This document shows, in pieces, positions 34,040-46,105 of a stretch of 64,000 nt of DNA. The stretch covers positions 29,057,045 to 29,121,044 of the forward strand of contig OW203990.1 of the NCBI GenBank assembly GCA_934047225.1, read 5' to 3'. How positions within the stretch are numbered: position 1 is the first letter of the stretch; each line of letters opens with the position of its first letter. The notes under the pieces are model-generated. The model made no database searches and was not told the DNA's origin. It worked only from the letters and a program-made list of their open reading frames with translations. The stretch is from Ypsolopha sequella (taxonomy: Eukaryota > Arthropoda > Insecta > Lepidoptera > Ypsolophidae). The translations under genes and the position numbers were made by a program.

Positions 34040-34160
34040 TGAAAGCTAGAGCGTTCGCGTTTGTTGCTACGGTAGCGGCGTAGCAACCGCTACGACCTCA
34101 TAGTTTTACCGCTTTGTAAACTCGCTACGCCGTCGTACATATATGTACGTCATACGCGTA
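34040..34160. repeat. CTACG-rich repeat, copy 2 of 3
   Basis: 'gctacggtagcggcgtagca' and 'tcgctacgccgtcgtac'; compare 17405 and 40255. Confidence 0.4.
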
Positions 34161-34177
34161 TGTAATAAACAGAATTC

Positions 34178-34474
34178 AAAAACATACATATCGTCAAGAC
34201 ATGAATCCCGCGGGGGTGTCAGAGGTGTTCCCAAGTGTAAACTATGAAATGTACGTCATAGTCAACCAACACTTAGTCAACCCGCTTTTCACCGACGATT
34301 ATTACGTCCCAAATATGACAGGTGGTAAGCCCAGTCGCCGTACTTTAGGCACAAATCGAACAACATCGTAACGTACTTTCCAAACCACGCAGGCCGAACA
34401 TTAATTTAATTTAATCCGCGACCTCTGGGTATGCAGGTGACCGCTCTACCACTTGGTCACAAAGGCGGTCAAAA
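34178..34474 (-). mobile_element. tRNA-derived SINE, copy 2 of 3
   Basis: On the minus strand the head 'gaccaagtggtagagcggtc' resembles an A box; the B box region is degenerate. The tail, reverse of 'catatcgtcaagacatgaat', matches the other copies' 'gtcgtgacgatatg'. Confidence 0.65.
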
Positions 34475-35433
34475 GATAAATCTACCCGTAGCTAAACTAA
34501 CTTTTGAAATTAATATTTTGACCCAGGATAAAGTTCAGTCGCCATTAAAGGCGGGAGTCGCGCGTTACCAAGAACTGAAGGATTTGGCTCTGGACAGAGA
34601 TCGATAGAAAATGCTAACTAAACTGACAAGAAAGAGGCTCTCAAATTAAACAAATTTTTGCACTGCAACAAAATTTATGTCATCGTTTGCCCGCGTAAAC
34701 TGCTTTTTCGTGAAAAACCGTATTATGACGTAAACATGATCCAATAACACGATCAACCGTAATTATTTTCTGTTAAAACTAGGAGGTCGGTCGCCTCCCG
34801 TCGCTCATCTTCGCACCTATTTTTAGCATTGTGTTGAAAACTTGCGTAATTGTTTTAATCTCGCTTTTTCGTAATAATGACAGATTGTATCTGCTTTTTC
34901 ACGAAAAAGCAAAATAATTTCATATGATCACGTAGGTAGTGGTCGGTCTTTACGCCATAATTACGTTTTTCGCGTAAAAGCGCGAATTTGTGAAATGAAA
35001 GAATTCGTGAACATGATAAATCAATGAATCACAGGGTTTCGTTGAAACCAGCTCAGGAAGACAGGTCCACATGGAGCAACGAAAACAGGAAATGTAGTAT
35101 CATTTCATAGAAACTAGACCCAGACAGGAAGACATGTCTAGACTACACAATGAACCTGCGTGCGCGCACACTCGGAATTCATTCATGCTTATATTCCACC
35201 GATACATTTTTTTTTAGCTTATTTTATATGTACATACAACAGCAATTGCTTGCATAGATCCCGTTTCTCCCGATCCCTTGGGAATTTCCTAAAATCCCTT
35301 CTTAGCAGATGTCTACGTTATGCAAGGAACCTACAACACAAACTTCATGTTCCTACGTCCAGCCGTTTGGTCTGGGTGTTGATAGATCAGATCACTCACC
35401 AGTCAGTCAGGGTATTCTTCATATATATATATA
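34475..35433. other. Interval without a recognised gene
   Basis: It has several 'gcgtaaa' / 'cgaaaaagc' words around 34690-34990 but no defined repeat and no exon. A 124-residue frame at 35160-35534 runs into the foldback array and is not supported. Confidence 0.35.
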
Positions 35434-36250
35434 TACAAGGTGAATTTTTGATCATCGTCCAAATTCATACTGGTGGCTTGGTAAGTGATCAGTATCATGG
35501 ATCAATAACAATTTTGGTGAAATTCGTAAAATGAAATTTCGACTCCCCATAGTGATTCACTCGGGAGTGGAACTGAATTTCTATGGGAAGCCGAAATTTC
35601 ATTTTCTAATTTCACGAAAATTGTTACTGATCCAAGATACTGATCACTTATTAAGCTTCCAGTATGAATTTGGACGATGATCAAAAAGTCACCTTGTATA
35701 TATCACCCAGATATAGACTTTTTGACCATCGTCCAAATTCATACTGGTGGCTTGGTAAGTGATCAGTACCATTGATCAATAACAATTTTTATAAAATACG
35801 TAAAATGAAATTTCGACTCCCCATAGTGATTCACTCGGAACTAGAAGTGAATTTCTATGGGAAGCCGAAATTTCATTTTACAAATATCACAAAAATTGTT
35901 ATTGATCCAAGATACTGATCACTTATCAAGCCTCCAGTATGAATTTGGACGATGATCAAAAAGTCACCTTGTATATATCTCCCAGATATAGACTTTTTGA
36001 CCATCGTCCAAATTCATACTGGTGGCTTGGTAAGTGATCAGTACCATTAATCAATAACAATTTTTGTAAAATACGTAAAATGAAATTTCGACTCCCCATA
36101 GTGATTCACTCGGAACTCGAAGTGAATTTCTATGGGAAGCCGAAATTTCATTTTACAAATATCACAAAAATTGTTATTGGTCCAAGAAACTGATCACTTA
36201 TCAAGCCTCCAGTATGAATTCGGACGATGATCAAAAAGTCACCTTGTATA
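35434..36250. mobile_element. Three tandem foldback MITEs, about 276-bp period
   Basis: Each unit is an inverted-repeat element with 'caaggtga' / 'gatcatcgtccaaattcata' ends and a centre holding 'cgactccccatagtgattca'. The units are 35434-35700, 35715-35975 and 35990-36250, joined by near-identical 14-bp linkers ('tatcacccagatat', 'tatctcccagatat'). A lone fourth copy is at 57736-58002. Confidence 0.9.
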
Positions 36251-36917
36251 TACATATAGGTACAGATATAGAAGCGTAATATTAAAGACAAGCTTGATAA
36301 TAATTTGTGCTGATGATTTTTAGTTACCAAGTACAGTCAAGTACAAAAAAAAACAAAGCGATGAGATATGAAAAATCACCAGAAACTTATACTTATATCG
36401 TTTTTCTGAGCTACTTCATTGGAAACTTAACAACTCTTGGGTATCCTGGGTGATGTATTGGATATCGCGCAACAAAAAAAGTGTTTCCTCTTAAACCAGA
36501 AAAAAAGCAACAATGAGTTCAAACGTGACCTGAAAGATAAATTGTATACCTATCCGAGCCATTCGGTGGTAAAACTTGGAAATGAAAAGGTACCGATAGG
36601 CTTTAACGGAGATTGTTATCGGCGTATTTGCATTTATAGATAGGATGGCAGTGTGACTTATTTAGCACGTACTGAATAACTATTAAGTTGGTAAATTGAT
36701 ATTATAACGTCGCTTAATATAAAAATAATAATTATAAGTGAGCTATTTCCGATTTTTGCTCCCTTAATACATAAGCCATAAAAAACATCAAAAACGGTTT
36801 TACAAATACCTACTTTGTTTGTCTTTCTTATTTCGTTCGGCTTTCTTTTTCTCATTTTTCATGTAATTGTTAGTTGAAAAGATTATAAATAATGTCAAAA
36901 TGTTATAAATAATGTAA
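36251..36917. other. Interval without a recognised gene
   Basis: A 68-residue plus-strand frame (36437-36643) includes N-N-E-F-K-R-D-L-K, which faintly resembles the end of a LINE ORF2. This is too weak to assign. Confidence 0.3.
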
Positions 36918-37271
36918 CAGGTGGTAGAGCTAACGCCGGGCTCGACTGTGCAGGTACCACCATCTTACTTGGAGATCCCCTCGAAGTAATTCGGGGGAGA
37001 GTAAGAGGAGAGCTCACAAGCAAAAAACCAGGAGGCCCACCATGCCTGGGACCGATGGATGGCGGTATATCCATCCCTAATAGCCATCCCTTATATGAAA
37101 CAGACTGTTGAAAGGCAGCGGCGTAATTGGTGCGAAGGTTCCGGCACCGCGCTCACCAACCCGCCCGCCCAGCGTGTGTGAGTATGGGCAATTCTTCCAG
37201 GATGACCGCCGGGAATGGCAAAGTCCTGGAAAGGCTTATGTCCAGCAGTGGACGAACTGATGGATGGATGG
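36918..37271 (+). mobile_element. SINE-like element with RTE-type 3' end, full length
   Basis: Same start ('caggtggtagagct') and same GGATGGATGG tail as the copies at 5921, 26229 and 55443; diverged by scattered substitutions. Confidence 0.85.
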
Positions 37272-37940
37272 AATGTCAAAAGAAGATTAAGTATTGTGTC
37301 GATTTGTGTCTAACTGAAGAAGCCATTAGGACTCCCGTATAGTCTTTATTATTATTTCTCAACACTAAAAATACTGTCCTTACAATTAACAATTACAAAT
37401 ACTGTTATTACAATTACAAGCTATAATTACTGCCGAAAACCATAAATAAAACCGCAAGTGGAAAAGACTACAATGAGTAACAATCAAATTCAAGTCAAAA
37501 AATGCAATAAACTTTAACCCCTCGCAAAATTCGTTACACACGATAAAATTAATATCCCTAACAATGTTATCTATCGAGATCAACAAGCAAAAAGGCTGCA
37601 ATAAAACCTTATCCCTTCTGTGGGGGAAGGGATATTACATAAAACATATTTAAATTTACGAGATTCCGGTTAAAATAACACGCGAATTGGAACGATTGTC
37701 ACGAGTAGGTGCTTTCGTTAGCGGCAACCAACAAAATTGTTCGTTTTAATTTTTTGAGCATTATGTTTGCATATTTCATTACCTAAATGTAAGCCCTTGT
37801 TGTACACACCAAAACCGATTAACAATAACAAACAAGTTTTTTTTTTATGTTTTGAATATTATAATTGAAACATTAAATCTAATTAAGGATAATTGACGGT
37901 GAATGTTGTTGCTTCTTGATGGAACGTCATCTTGCAATTA
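37272..37940. other. Interval without a recognised gene
   Basis: AT-rich, with nothing supported. Confidence 0.4.
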
Positions 37941-38202
37941 AATAAAACTCCTTGGTACTCGGTTCCACAAATATAATCATGTTTAATTACCTTATAATGG
38001 TTTGCTAGCGGTTTCGTCGTTTTACGACATCATCAGGCATTGTACTTGAGATGTTATGAATACATTTTGTAAAACCACAAATTTAAAATTTTAATATCTC
38101 AAGTACATCTGATGATGTCGTAAAACGACGAAACCAGTAACAAGCCCTTGAAAGGTAATTAAACATAATTAAATTTGTGGAACCGAGTACCAAGGAGTTT
38201 TA
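37941..38202. mobile_element. 262-bp foldback MITE
   Basis: The arms 'aaactccttggtactcggtt' and 'gtttcgtcgttttacgacat' pair with 38095-38202. The arms enclose a short AT-rich centre. Confidence 0.85.
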
Positions 38203-38224
38203 TCTAATTAAGGATCTAACAAAC

Positions 38225-38430
38225 ATTAAAAGAAAAAATAAACAAACTTACCCAAAATAAAATTTTAAATATTTAGTCGTAATCGCTGCCCAGCGGGAGG
38301 GCTCCCAAGAATCCCAAGATACTGGCGACATTACCTCGTTGTATTGCCCGACTAGTTTTTGCCCGAGGTACGCGCCAGCCAGCCCTCAGAACAATAACGT
38401 TATTGTTCTGAACGACAGCCCTTTGGTCTT
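38225..38430 (-). mobile_element. 5'-truncated LINE C-terminus, copy 4 of 4
   Basis: On the minus strand the remnant reads D-Q-R-A, then an in-frame insertion containing a 'caataacgttattg' palindrome, then A-I-Q-R-G-N-V-A-S-I-L-G. The final F-Y-L motif is not preserved. Confidence 0.65.
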
Positions 38431-38862
38431 TTGACGTTAAGTTTTTCAACTTATCGTTTCGAATGTTTTGAAACTTTCTTGCTAGAGTGGTAATTTAGGG
38501 CCGGCAGGGAAGCTAAATGACAATAATGTTGTGTTTTCCTGTTTCTATAAAAAAAAAACGGAAATTCTTTGTCTGTCAAAAACAGCGATGTCTCGCTCTT
38601 GCCTCAATGTTCTGTCTTTAAATTGGCGTCTACATCTACAACCGACATTGTTGTACTTTTCAGAAGTAATACTATCATGACCGAGTGAATGTATTAATAA
38701 ATAGAAACTTTATTGTAAAAACACCATCGAAATTTCGTTGACAAACACGAAATAAAAATATGAACAAGAAAACAAAAACCTATCAAGTAGATGTACATAA
38801 CTAAATTTTAAGTACTTCTATATAAAAGTAAATCTGCTGAAACTGTTAATCTATCCGATATT

Positions 38863-39124
38863 TAAGGTCTTTCAATTTAAATGGAAAGTAATGTAGGAGG
38901 TGATTCAGTATCGTTAATACATTACATTCCAGTGCAAAGTACATTTTTTTGCGCGAACTTTTTCTTCACTTGTCCATACAAACTGAGTCAGCTGATCGAA
39001 CCACTTTGTACTGAGAAGTGAAAAAAAAGTTGGCGCAAAAAAAGTGCTTTGCAGTGGAATGTGATGTATTTACGATACTGAATCACCTCCTAAATTACTT
39101 TCAATTTAAATTGAAAGACCTTAT
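38863..39124. mobile_element. 260-bp foldback MITE, copy 2 of 3
   Basis: Same arms and same centre orientation as 8303-8567, with several substitutions. Flanking bases are TTTA and TATA. Confidence 0.85.
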
Positions 39125-40254
39125 ATATTATCCTATCCGATATACTATCCTATCTGATATACTATCCTATCCTAAGTTTATGGACTATCCCATTTAGAAT
39201 CTTTTGACGCATGTATGACAGTGACAGGGGGGCGCAGCTGTAAAACAAGGAATATGATAGCAGCGTAAGTTCCGATTTTGACCACGACCAATCTACTCGC
39301 TATAATGTTATGTATGGCGTTATTTTTTCTGATGTCAAAACATGAAATATGCGGTTGCGAAAGTATTTTTAACACCAGTTAGGTGTTTTGGATAGGAAGC
39401 GAATTTTCAAGCTTTGTTCTAGGAATAAGTGCTGCTTTATAACGACCACGAACTTCTTTTAGCTAGTAAGAATTATAATCATACCAAACATAATACCAAT
39501 TCGTAGTATAAAATAGTAGGATTATGCAATAGCATTAATGTTAGGCCATTTTTCAAGAAAAGGACTTTTCCTCCTTAAGAAGAAAAACACTTTCACTTAG
39601 GGAAGTGGACACAAAATCTGATACAGTACGAACCCACTATTAGATGCCCTAAAACCCTTGTGAGCCTTATAGTATACGTTATAAGGGTAAAATTCCTTCG
39701 AAATGTAACCCTTTTATTTTCTGAAGACATTTATTTTAGTCACGACTTCTGTAGGGCTATTTGTAGATACAACAATATTACGAGACCGATGCTACGTAAT
39801 GTCGGATCTACAGATAGACAAGAGATGACACAATTTTAACAGCAAAAGTTAATATACTAGTGGTGGTGGCAATGAATTGTCTCTCGTGTTCGTTGTTTTA
39901 TTGTTCAGTATAAAATATTTTGAAATGGATACATCTTTGTTCGCATCTCGTAGAGAGGCGGCGTGTTTAGAACTCGTACGTCACTTCCGGAACGACCTTT
40001 TTTAACGAAGGATTTATTTAATTCTGATTCCGGGTTATACTTGTAATTGTTCATTATTTATTATTATTCATAAGTTAAAGCATATTTGATCGGAATAACA
40101 AAAATGTTGCAACTACCTCGTAAGCCAATGCGCCGCCATTGACACGAGTGATTATTATATTCTCTTTGGCCATTGTTTCCTTTCTCTCTGATTTTATAAA
40201 ATACGAACATTGTAAATAAACATCGTCGTCAGCATTACAGACTAACTTACAATA
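39125..40254. other. Interval without a recognised gene
   Basis: A short 'tatcctatc' repeat sits at 39127-39170. A minus-strand frame at 40075-40314 is open but unrecognised. Confidence 0.35.
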
Positions 40255-40350
40255 AAATTTGTAGTATGTATCATGTATGTAGGTGCTACGTCGCTGCGCG
40301 TAGCAAAGTCTCACTGCTACGACGTAGTAAAATATCTAGTTAAATTGTTT
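40255..40350. repeat. CTACG-rich repeat, copy 3 of 3
   Basis: 'ggtgctacgtcgctgcgcgt' and 'actgctacgacgtagta'; compare 17405 and 34040. Confidence 0.4.
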
Positions 40351-40517
40351 GGAATTGTTTTTTGCTGTTCAGTAATGGTTTTCAATATCATTTTCATTTA
40401 TCATAAAGTATAAAACGCTTTTAGTTTGATTTTTAAAGTTTAATTAAATACTTATATATGCCTAGATCAGAAGCTCACCTAATGTCAGTAACAACAATTT
40501 CATAATACGCATATATA

Positions 40518-40971
40518 CAGGGTGCTTGGTAATTCGACCTATTCCTTGAAAGGGGTTATACTAGAGATAATTTCCAACGAATTAAGTCCTATCAACTAGG
40601 TGTCGAAAATAAATGGTCTCCGAGTTACGAAGGTTTTTGTATTATTTTTCAAACTTTCAGACTAATAACCAAAAATAAATAATTAAAAAATAACTATTCC
40701 TCTCTCAGCACTTATTTATTATATTTCTGATCAATGATAGATGAGTGATCATTTATAAAAAAAATACGTGCCCAGAATTCCCATAATTTCAGAATTAAAA
40801 GGTCTTAAGTGAAAAGAAAACCTTTTTTATTTTATAATTTTTCAAATATCAACGTGTTTTACTTGAATGAAAAATTATCATTTGCGACCCCTAGTTGATA
40901 GGCATTATTTGTTGGAAATGATCCCTAGTATAACCCCTTTAAATGAATAGGTCGAATTATCAAGCACCCTG
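40518..40971. mobile_element. 454-bp MITE, Tc1/mariner-type ends
   Basis: The ends 'cagggtgcttggtaattcga' and complement, with pairing for roughly 60-100 bp, and TA at both edges (40516-40517, 40972-40973). The CAGGGTG start resembles that of the element at 23783. No coding sequence. Confidence 0.85.
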
Positions 40972-41147
40972 TATATATCAGAAAAGTAAAACAGTTTCAA
41001 AGTGTATGTTTATTTAAAAGGTTTTAAAAAGCTTTGTAAAATAATCTGCATTTTCATTATTGATATAAATGAGATGTTATTAAAAATAATCTAACATCGC
41101 TAAAACAAATTATTATTACTCCTTATTTAAATGAAATGACTGCCTAC

Positions 41148-41517
41148 ATTCTGCCTACCTTCTACCTACATTCTACCTACCTTCTACCTACCTTCTACCT
41201 ACCTTCTACCTACCTTCTACCTACCTTCTACGTACCTTCTACCTACCTTCTACCTACCTTCTACCTACCTTCTACCTACCTTCTACGTACCTTCTACCTA
41301 CCTTCTACCTACCTTCTACCTACCTTCTACCTACCTTCTACCTACCTTCTACCTACCTTCTACCTACCTTCTACGTACCTTCTACCTACCTTCTACCTAC
41401 CTTCTACCTACCTTCTACCTACCTTCTACCTACCTTCTACGTACCTTCTACCTACCTTCTACCTACCTTCTACCTACCTTCTACCTACCTTCTACCTACC
41501 TTCTACCTACCTTCTGC
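41148..41517. repeat. 11-bp minisatellite, about 33 copies
   Basis: The unit is 'ttctacctacc'; a TTCTACGTACC variant recurs at intervals that are multiples of 11. The plus strand is a C/T-rich tract, so an open frame (T-F-Y-L-P-S type 11-residue period) is automatic and not evidence of a gene. Confidence 0.95.
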
Positions 41518-41714
41518 CTACAATGAAAACAGTCTCTAAACGGTTTGAATTTATTTGGAAAATAAAATAAAAAGGTCAACTTTTTTTGTTTTCGAATGGT
41601 AGGAAATTTGATAGGAAATGAAAATTTGGTACGTGTTTCTGTTTTAATTTGGCTGGTCAAATTAATTAATGTTATTAATTATTTCTTGAATATATAAATA
41701 GAAAGAAAAGAAAA

Positions 41715-42020
41715 AACATAAAAATATACATATCGTCACGACATTATCTCCGATGTGGGTATTACAGATGTTACCTAATGTAGATTGTCAACATTCGTAC
41801 ACGCTCTTTTTACTGACCATTTTTACGGCACTTTTTAGGGTATAAATAAGTATTTACCCCACATTGTTTTCTTCACCTTAAGCAAATATACAAATTTCAT
41901 ACTATACACATAAATTCCAAAAACTTATTTGTGCATGCCCGACTAGGCAAGATTCAAACATGGGTCTCAGGATTGATGCGTCCTACCGCCTGAGCTATTG
42001 CCGTTTTAACATAAAAATAT
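41715..42020 (-). mobile_element. tRNA-derived SINE with 13-bp target duplication, copy 3 of 3
   Basis: AACATAAAAATAT at 41715-41727 and 42008-42020 are perfect flanking direct repeats. The insert (minus strand) begins with a tRNA-like head: A box around 'atagctcaggcggtag' and B box 'gtttgaatc'. It ends 'gtcgtgacgatatgta'. It is about 280 bp and appears full length. Confidence 0.9.
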
Positions 42021-42497
42021 TAAAATAAACACACTACATTCATACAACTATACAAAGCCTAAATAAAAAAACCATCGTCACTATTAAAACAGCACACAGC
42101 CTCCGTTCTCAAAGGGGAAGTGAAAACCTCTCACAAACACTAAGCTATTACATAACACCAGCTGAACCTACTACCAACACCCTCAAGTGGACGCCCAACG
42201 CACTTAGATCTCAGGTTACTCAATAGTCCACCCTGTTCTCTGGTAACAAGAGCCAGTCTGTTGTGGTGAATAGTTTATATAAGGGAACTATTCGCGCGAG
42301 GGTGGTAGGGCTATGACCTGATAATTACCGACACCCCCCCCCCCATCATTCCCAAGAAGGGCGGTGTGATACTATTTTTTTTTTGTTGAAAACAGGAAAA
42401 TGTGAAAGTTGGAAAGAAAATCAGACCGGAAATGTTGATGTTGATCACAACATTGTTTGGAATACATACATTATCAGACCAAATAAAATGGTCTACC
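42021..42497. other. Interval before the 36-bp array
   Basis: It includes C and T homopolymers at 42334-42384. No gene is seen. Confidence 0.4.
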
Positions 42498-44661
42498 GTA
42501 CATTATGTGACATACAAGTCACAGTCCACACTCGTACATTATGTGACATACAAGTCACAGTCCACACTCGTACATTATGTGACATACAGGTCACAGTCCA
42601 CACTCGTACATTATGTGACATACAAGTCACAGTCCACACTCGTACATTATGTGACATACAGGTCACAGTCCACACTCGTACATTATGTGACATACAAGTC
42701 ACAGTCCACACTCGTACATTATGTGACATACAAGTCACAGTCCACACTCGTACATTATGTGACATACAGGTCACAGTCCACACTCGTACATTATGTGACA
42801 TACAAGTCACAGTCCACACTCGTACATTATGTGACATACAAGTCACAGTCCACACTCGTACATTATGTGACATACAGGTCACAGTCCACACTCGTACATT
42901 ATGTGACATACAAGTCACAGTCCACACTCGTACATTATGTGACATACAAGTCACAGTCCACACTCGTATATTATGTGACATACAGGTCACAGTCCACACT
43001 CGTACATTATGTGACATACAGGTCACAGTCCACACTCGTACATTATGTGACATACAAGTCACAGTCCACACTCGTATATTATGTGACATACAGGTCACAG
43101 TCCACACTCGTACATTATGTGACATACAGGTCACAGTCCACACTCGTGCATTATGTGACATACAAGTCACAGTCCACACTCGTATATTATGTGACATACA
43201 GGTCACAGCCCACACTCGTACATTATGTGACATACAGGTCACAGTCCACACTCGTACATTATGTGACATACAAGTCACAGTCCACACTCGTATATTATGT
43301 GACATACAGGTCACAGCCCACACTCGTACATTATGTGACATACAGGTCACAGTCCACACTCGTACATTATGTGACATACAAGTCACAGTCCACACTCGTA
43401 CATTATGTGACATACAAGTCACAGTCCACACTCGTATATTATGTGACATACAGGTCACAGTCCACACTCGTACATTATGTGACATACAGGTCACAGTCCA
43501 CACTCGTGCATTATGTGACATACAAGTCACAGTCCACACTCGTGCATTATGTGACATACAAGTCACAGTCCACACTCGTACATTATGTGACATACAAGTC
43601 ACAGTCCACACTCGTATATTATGTGACATACAGGTCACAGTCCACACTCGTACATTATGTGACATACAGGTCACAGTCCACACTCGTACATTATGTGACA
43701 TACAAGTCACAGTCCACACTCGTACATTATGTGACATACAGGTCACAGTCCACACTCGTACATTATGTGACATACAAGTCACAGTCCACACTCGTACATT
43801 ATGTGACATACAGGTCACAGTCCACACTCGTACATTATGTGACATACAAGTCACAGTCCACACTCGTACATTATGTGACATACAGGTCACAGTCCACACT
43901 CGTACATTATGTGACATACAAGTCACAGTCCACACTCGTACATTATGTGACATACAAGTCACAGTCCACACTCGTACATTATGTGACATACAAGTCACAG
44001 TCCACACTCGTACATTATGTGACATACAAGTCACAGTCCACACTCGTACATTATGTGACATACAAGTCACAGTCCACACTCGTATATTATGTGACATACA
44101 GGTCACAGTCCACACTCGTACATTATGTGACATACAGGTCACAGTCCACACTCGTACATTATGTGACATACAGGTCACAGTCCACACTCGTACATTATGT
44201 GACATACAAGTCACAGTCCACACTCGTATATTATGTGACATACAGGTCACAGTCCACACTCGTACATTATGTGACATACAGGTCACAGTCCACACTCGTA
44301 CATTATGTGACATACAAGTCACAGTCCACACTCGTACATTATGTGACATACAAGTCACAGTCCACACTCGTACATTATGTGACATACAGGTCACAGTCCA
44401 CACTCGTACATTATGTGACATACAGGTCACAGTCCACACTCGTACATTATGTGACATACAAGTCACAGTCCACACTCGTACATTATGTGACATACAGGTC
44501 ACAGTCCACACTCGTACATTATGTGACATACAAGTCACAGTCCACACTCGTACATTATGTGATGTGACATACAAGTCACAGTCCACACTCGTACATTATG
44601 TGACATACAGGTCACAGTCCACACTCGTACATTATGTGACATACAAGTCACACTCGTACAC
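42498..44661. repeat. 36-bp minisatellite, about 60 copies
   Basis: The unit is 'tacattatgtgacatacaag' plus 'tcacagtccacactcg'. Three variable sites dominate: acaAg/acaGg, taC/taT/tGc at the start, and caGTcc/caGCcc. One copy near 44559-44566 has a 5-bp internal duplication. Because 36 is divisible by three and the unit lacks stops in several frames, frames of 700-800 codons are open on both strands; these are not genes. Confidence 0.97.
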
Positions 44662-45264
44662 CAACGTTTTCGCTGCTATCGGTCCCAGTGTACCCGTGTT
44701 AAGAACCCGCTCCGAATCGTACTTCATACATGACATATCTAAAAACCATAATAACTCGCAAAAGTGGAAAAATTCAATCAAATAAATTTTAGTATTTCAA
44801 TTAGACGGTCAATATGAAGTGGTGTATATCCCTGGTTTTATCACAAACATCGCGTTAAAGAACAGAAAAATATTTAAAATAATGGGTTTTCGCCTTAAAA
44901 TCGAGTACTTTTACAAGGCTTCGTTAAGTGACCTATGAACATTTAACAGGCAAAGTAAGCACATACACCACTTGGAAGTATTTATCATCAATATTCTAAT
45001 TAATTAAAACAGAATAAAAAATAACAAGTAATCGAGGCACAATTAAGGTATTCGGAAATAATTATTATTTACAACGCAAAGGGCGAGACTCACTCAGCAC
45101 AGTTCGAACGGCGTGGAGCAAAGCGTGAGGCGCTTGTTTAGATCAGCCAGACAAATATGTGCTTTATTGTCGCGATACGTCTCTCTTCGCATCGGAGTTG
45201 GTGTCGTCCTGCACCAGGTTCTTAAGGGGCAGTTAGTCGCCAACAACCTTGAGTCGATCTCTGT
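44662..45264. other. Interval with a GC-richer part, gene uncertain
   Basis: The minus strand at 45080-45260 looks exon-like in composition, but every frame is either short or interrupted. It may be a decayed coding fragment. Confidence 0.3.
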
Positions 45265-45400
45265 CGGTACAAATATCAACAGAAACTAAATTGAAAAAAC
45301 GTTCATATCAGCGCGCATTGCGACGTCGCTGGGTCTCCGGATAGCTCAAAATAGGAGAAAATAATACTTTTCACATGGACGCGATGGACGGAAAAAAGTT
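45265..45400 (+). repeat. Interspersed repeat, copy left of foldback
   Basis: Shares 'tcggtacaaatatcaac', 'tcagcg' and 'aataggagaaaataatactt' with 45985-46105, and in reverse with 4675-4880. Confidence 0.65.
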
Positions 45401-45601
45401 CCATAGTGATTTTTTTTAACAATATTCACGTATTTTATTGTAAGAACCATACAAATACCATACTCGTTATAAAGAAATAACCAATTTTACTTAATTTTAG
45501 TCTAAAAATAGCTCGACTTTGATCAATACTTTCAAGCTGTTTCTTCAGCGCAAGAATCATTTCCTAAAATGAAGTTGTTCTTTATAGTTTAACTAACTTT
45601 A

Positions 45602-45865
45602 TATAAGGTCTTTCAATTTAAATGGAAAGTAATTTAGGTGGTGATTCAGTATCGTTAATACATCACATCCCACTGCAAGGCACTTTTTTTTGCGCGAACT
45701 TTTTTTCACTTCTCAGTACAAAGTGGTCCGATCAGCTGACTCAGTTTGTATGGACAAGTGAAGAAAAAGTTCGCGCAAAAAAAGTACTTTGCAGTGGAAT
45801 GTGATGTATTAACGATACTGAATCACCTCCTAAATTGCTTTCCATTTAAATTGAAAGAACTTATA
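45602..45865. mobile_element. 260-bp foldback MITE, copy 3 of 3
   Basis: Same arms as 8303 and 38863, but the asymmetric centre ('ctcagtacaaagtggtccga') reads in the opposite direction, so this copy is inserted in reverse. Confidence 0.85.
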
Positions 45866-45984
45866 TATTTTTGTCATCATTTTTAAACATAACGTTTATG
45901 AGAATAACTTTATCGATAGAGTCATTTTCAGGTGACACTAGGAAGAGGCGCCTTAAGGCGTATGACCACGCTAAATAAGGAACT

Positions 45985-46105
45985 CGATGTGTGTCGGTAC
46001 AAATATCAACGGAAACGACATTGAAATAATGTTCATTTCAGCGTGCCTTGAAAACTAGCGCAAAATAGGAGAAAATAATACTTTTCACATGGACGCCATG
46101 AACGG
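45985..46105 (+). repeat. Interspersed repeat, copy right of foldback
   Basis: Same segments and orientation as 45265-45400: 'gtgtcggtacaaatatcaac' and 'aataggagaaaataatactt' with 'ttcacatggacgc'. Confidence 0.65.

Noticed and set aside
35160..35534. 124-codon plus-strand gene
   Set aside because: The frame runs into the foldback array and has no recognisable domain.
41136..41570. 144-codon frame rich in Tyr, Pro and Leu
   Set aside because: By-product of the 11-bp minisatellite; the period is three 11-bp units.
42498..44661. CRISPR-like array
   Set aside because: There are no unique spacers; units are contiguous and nearly identical. The genome is eukaryotic.
42383..44785. Frames of 700-800 codons on both strands
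   Set aside because: They come from a 36-bp tandem repeat with no stop in those frames; overlapping open frames on both strands are expected and no non-repetitive protein is encoded.
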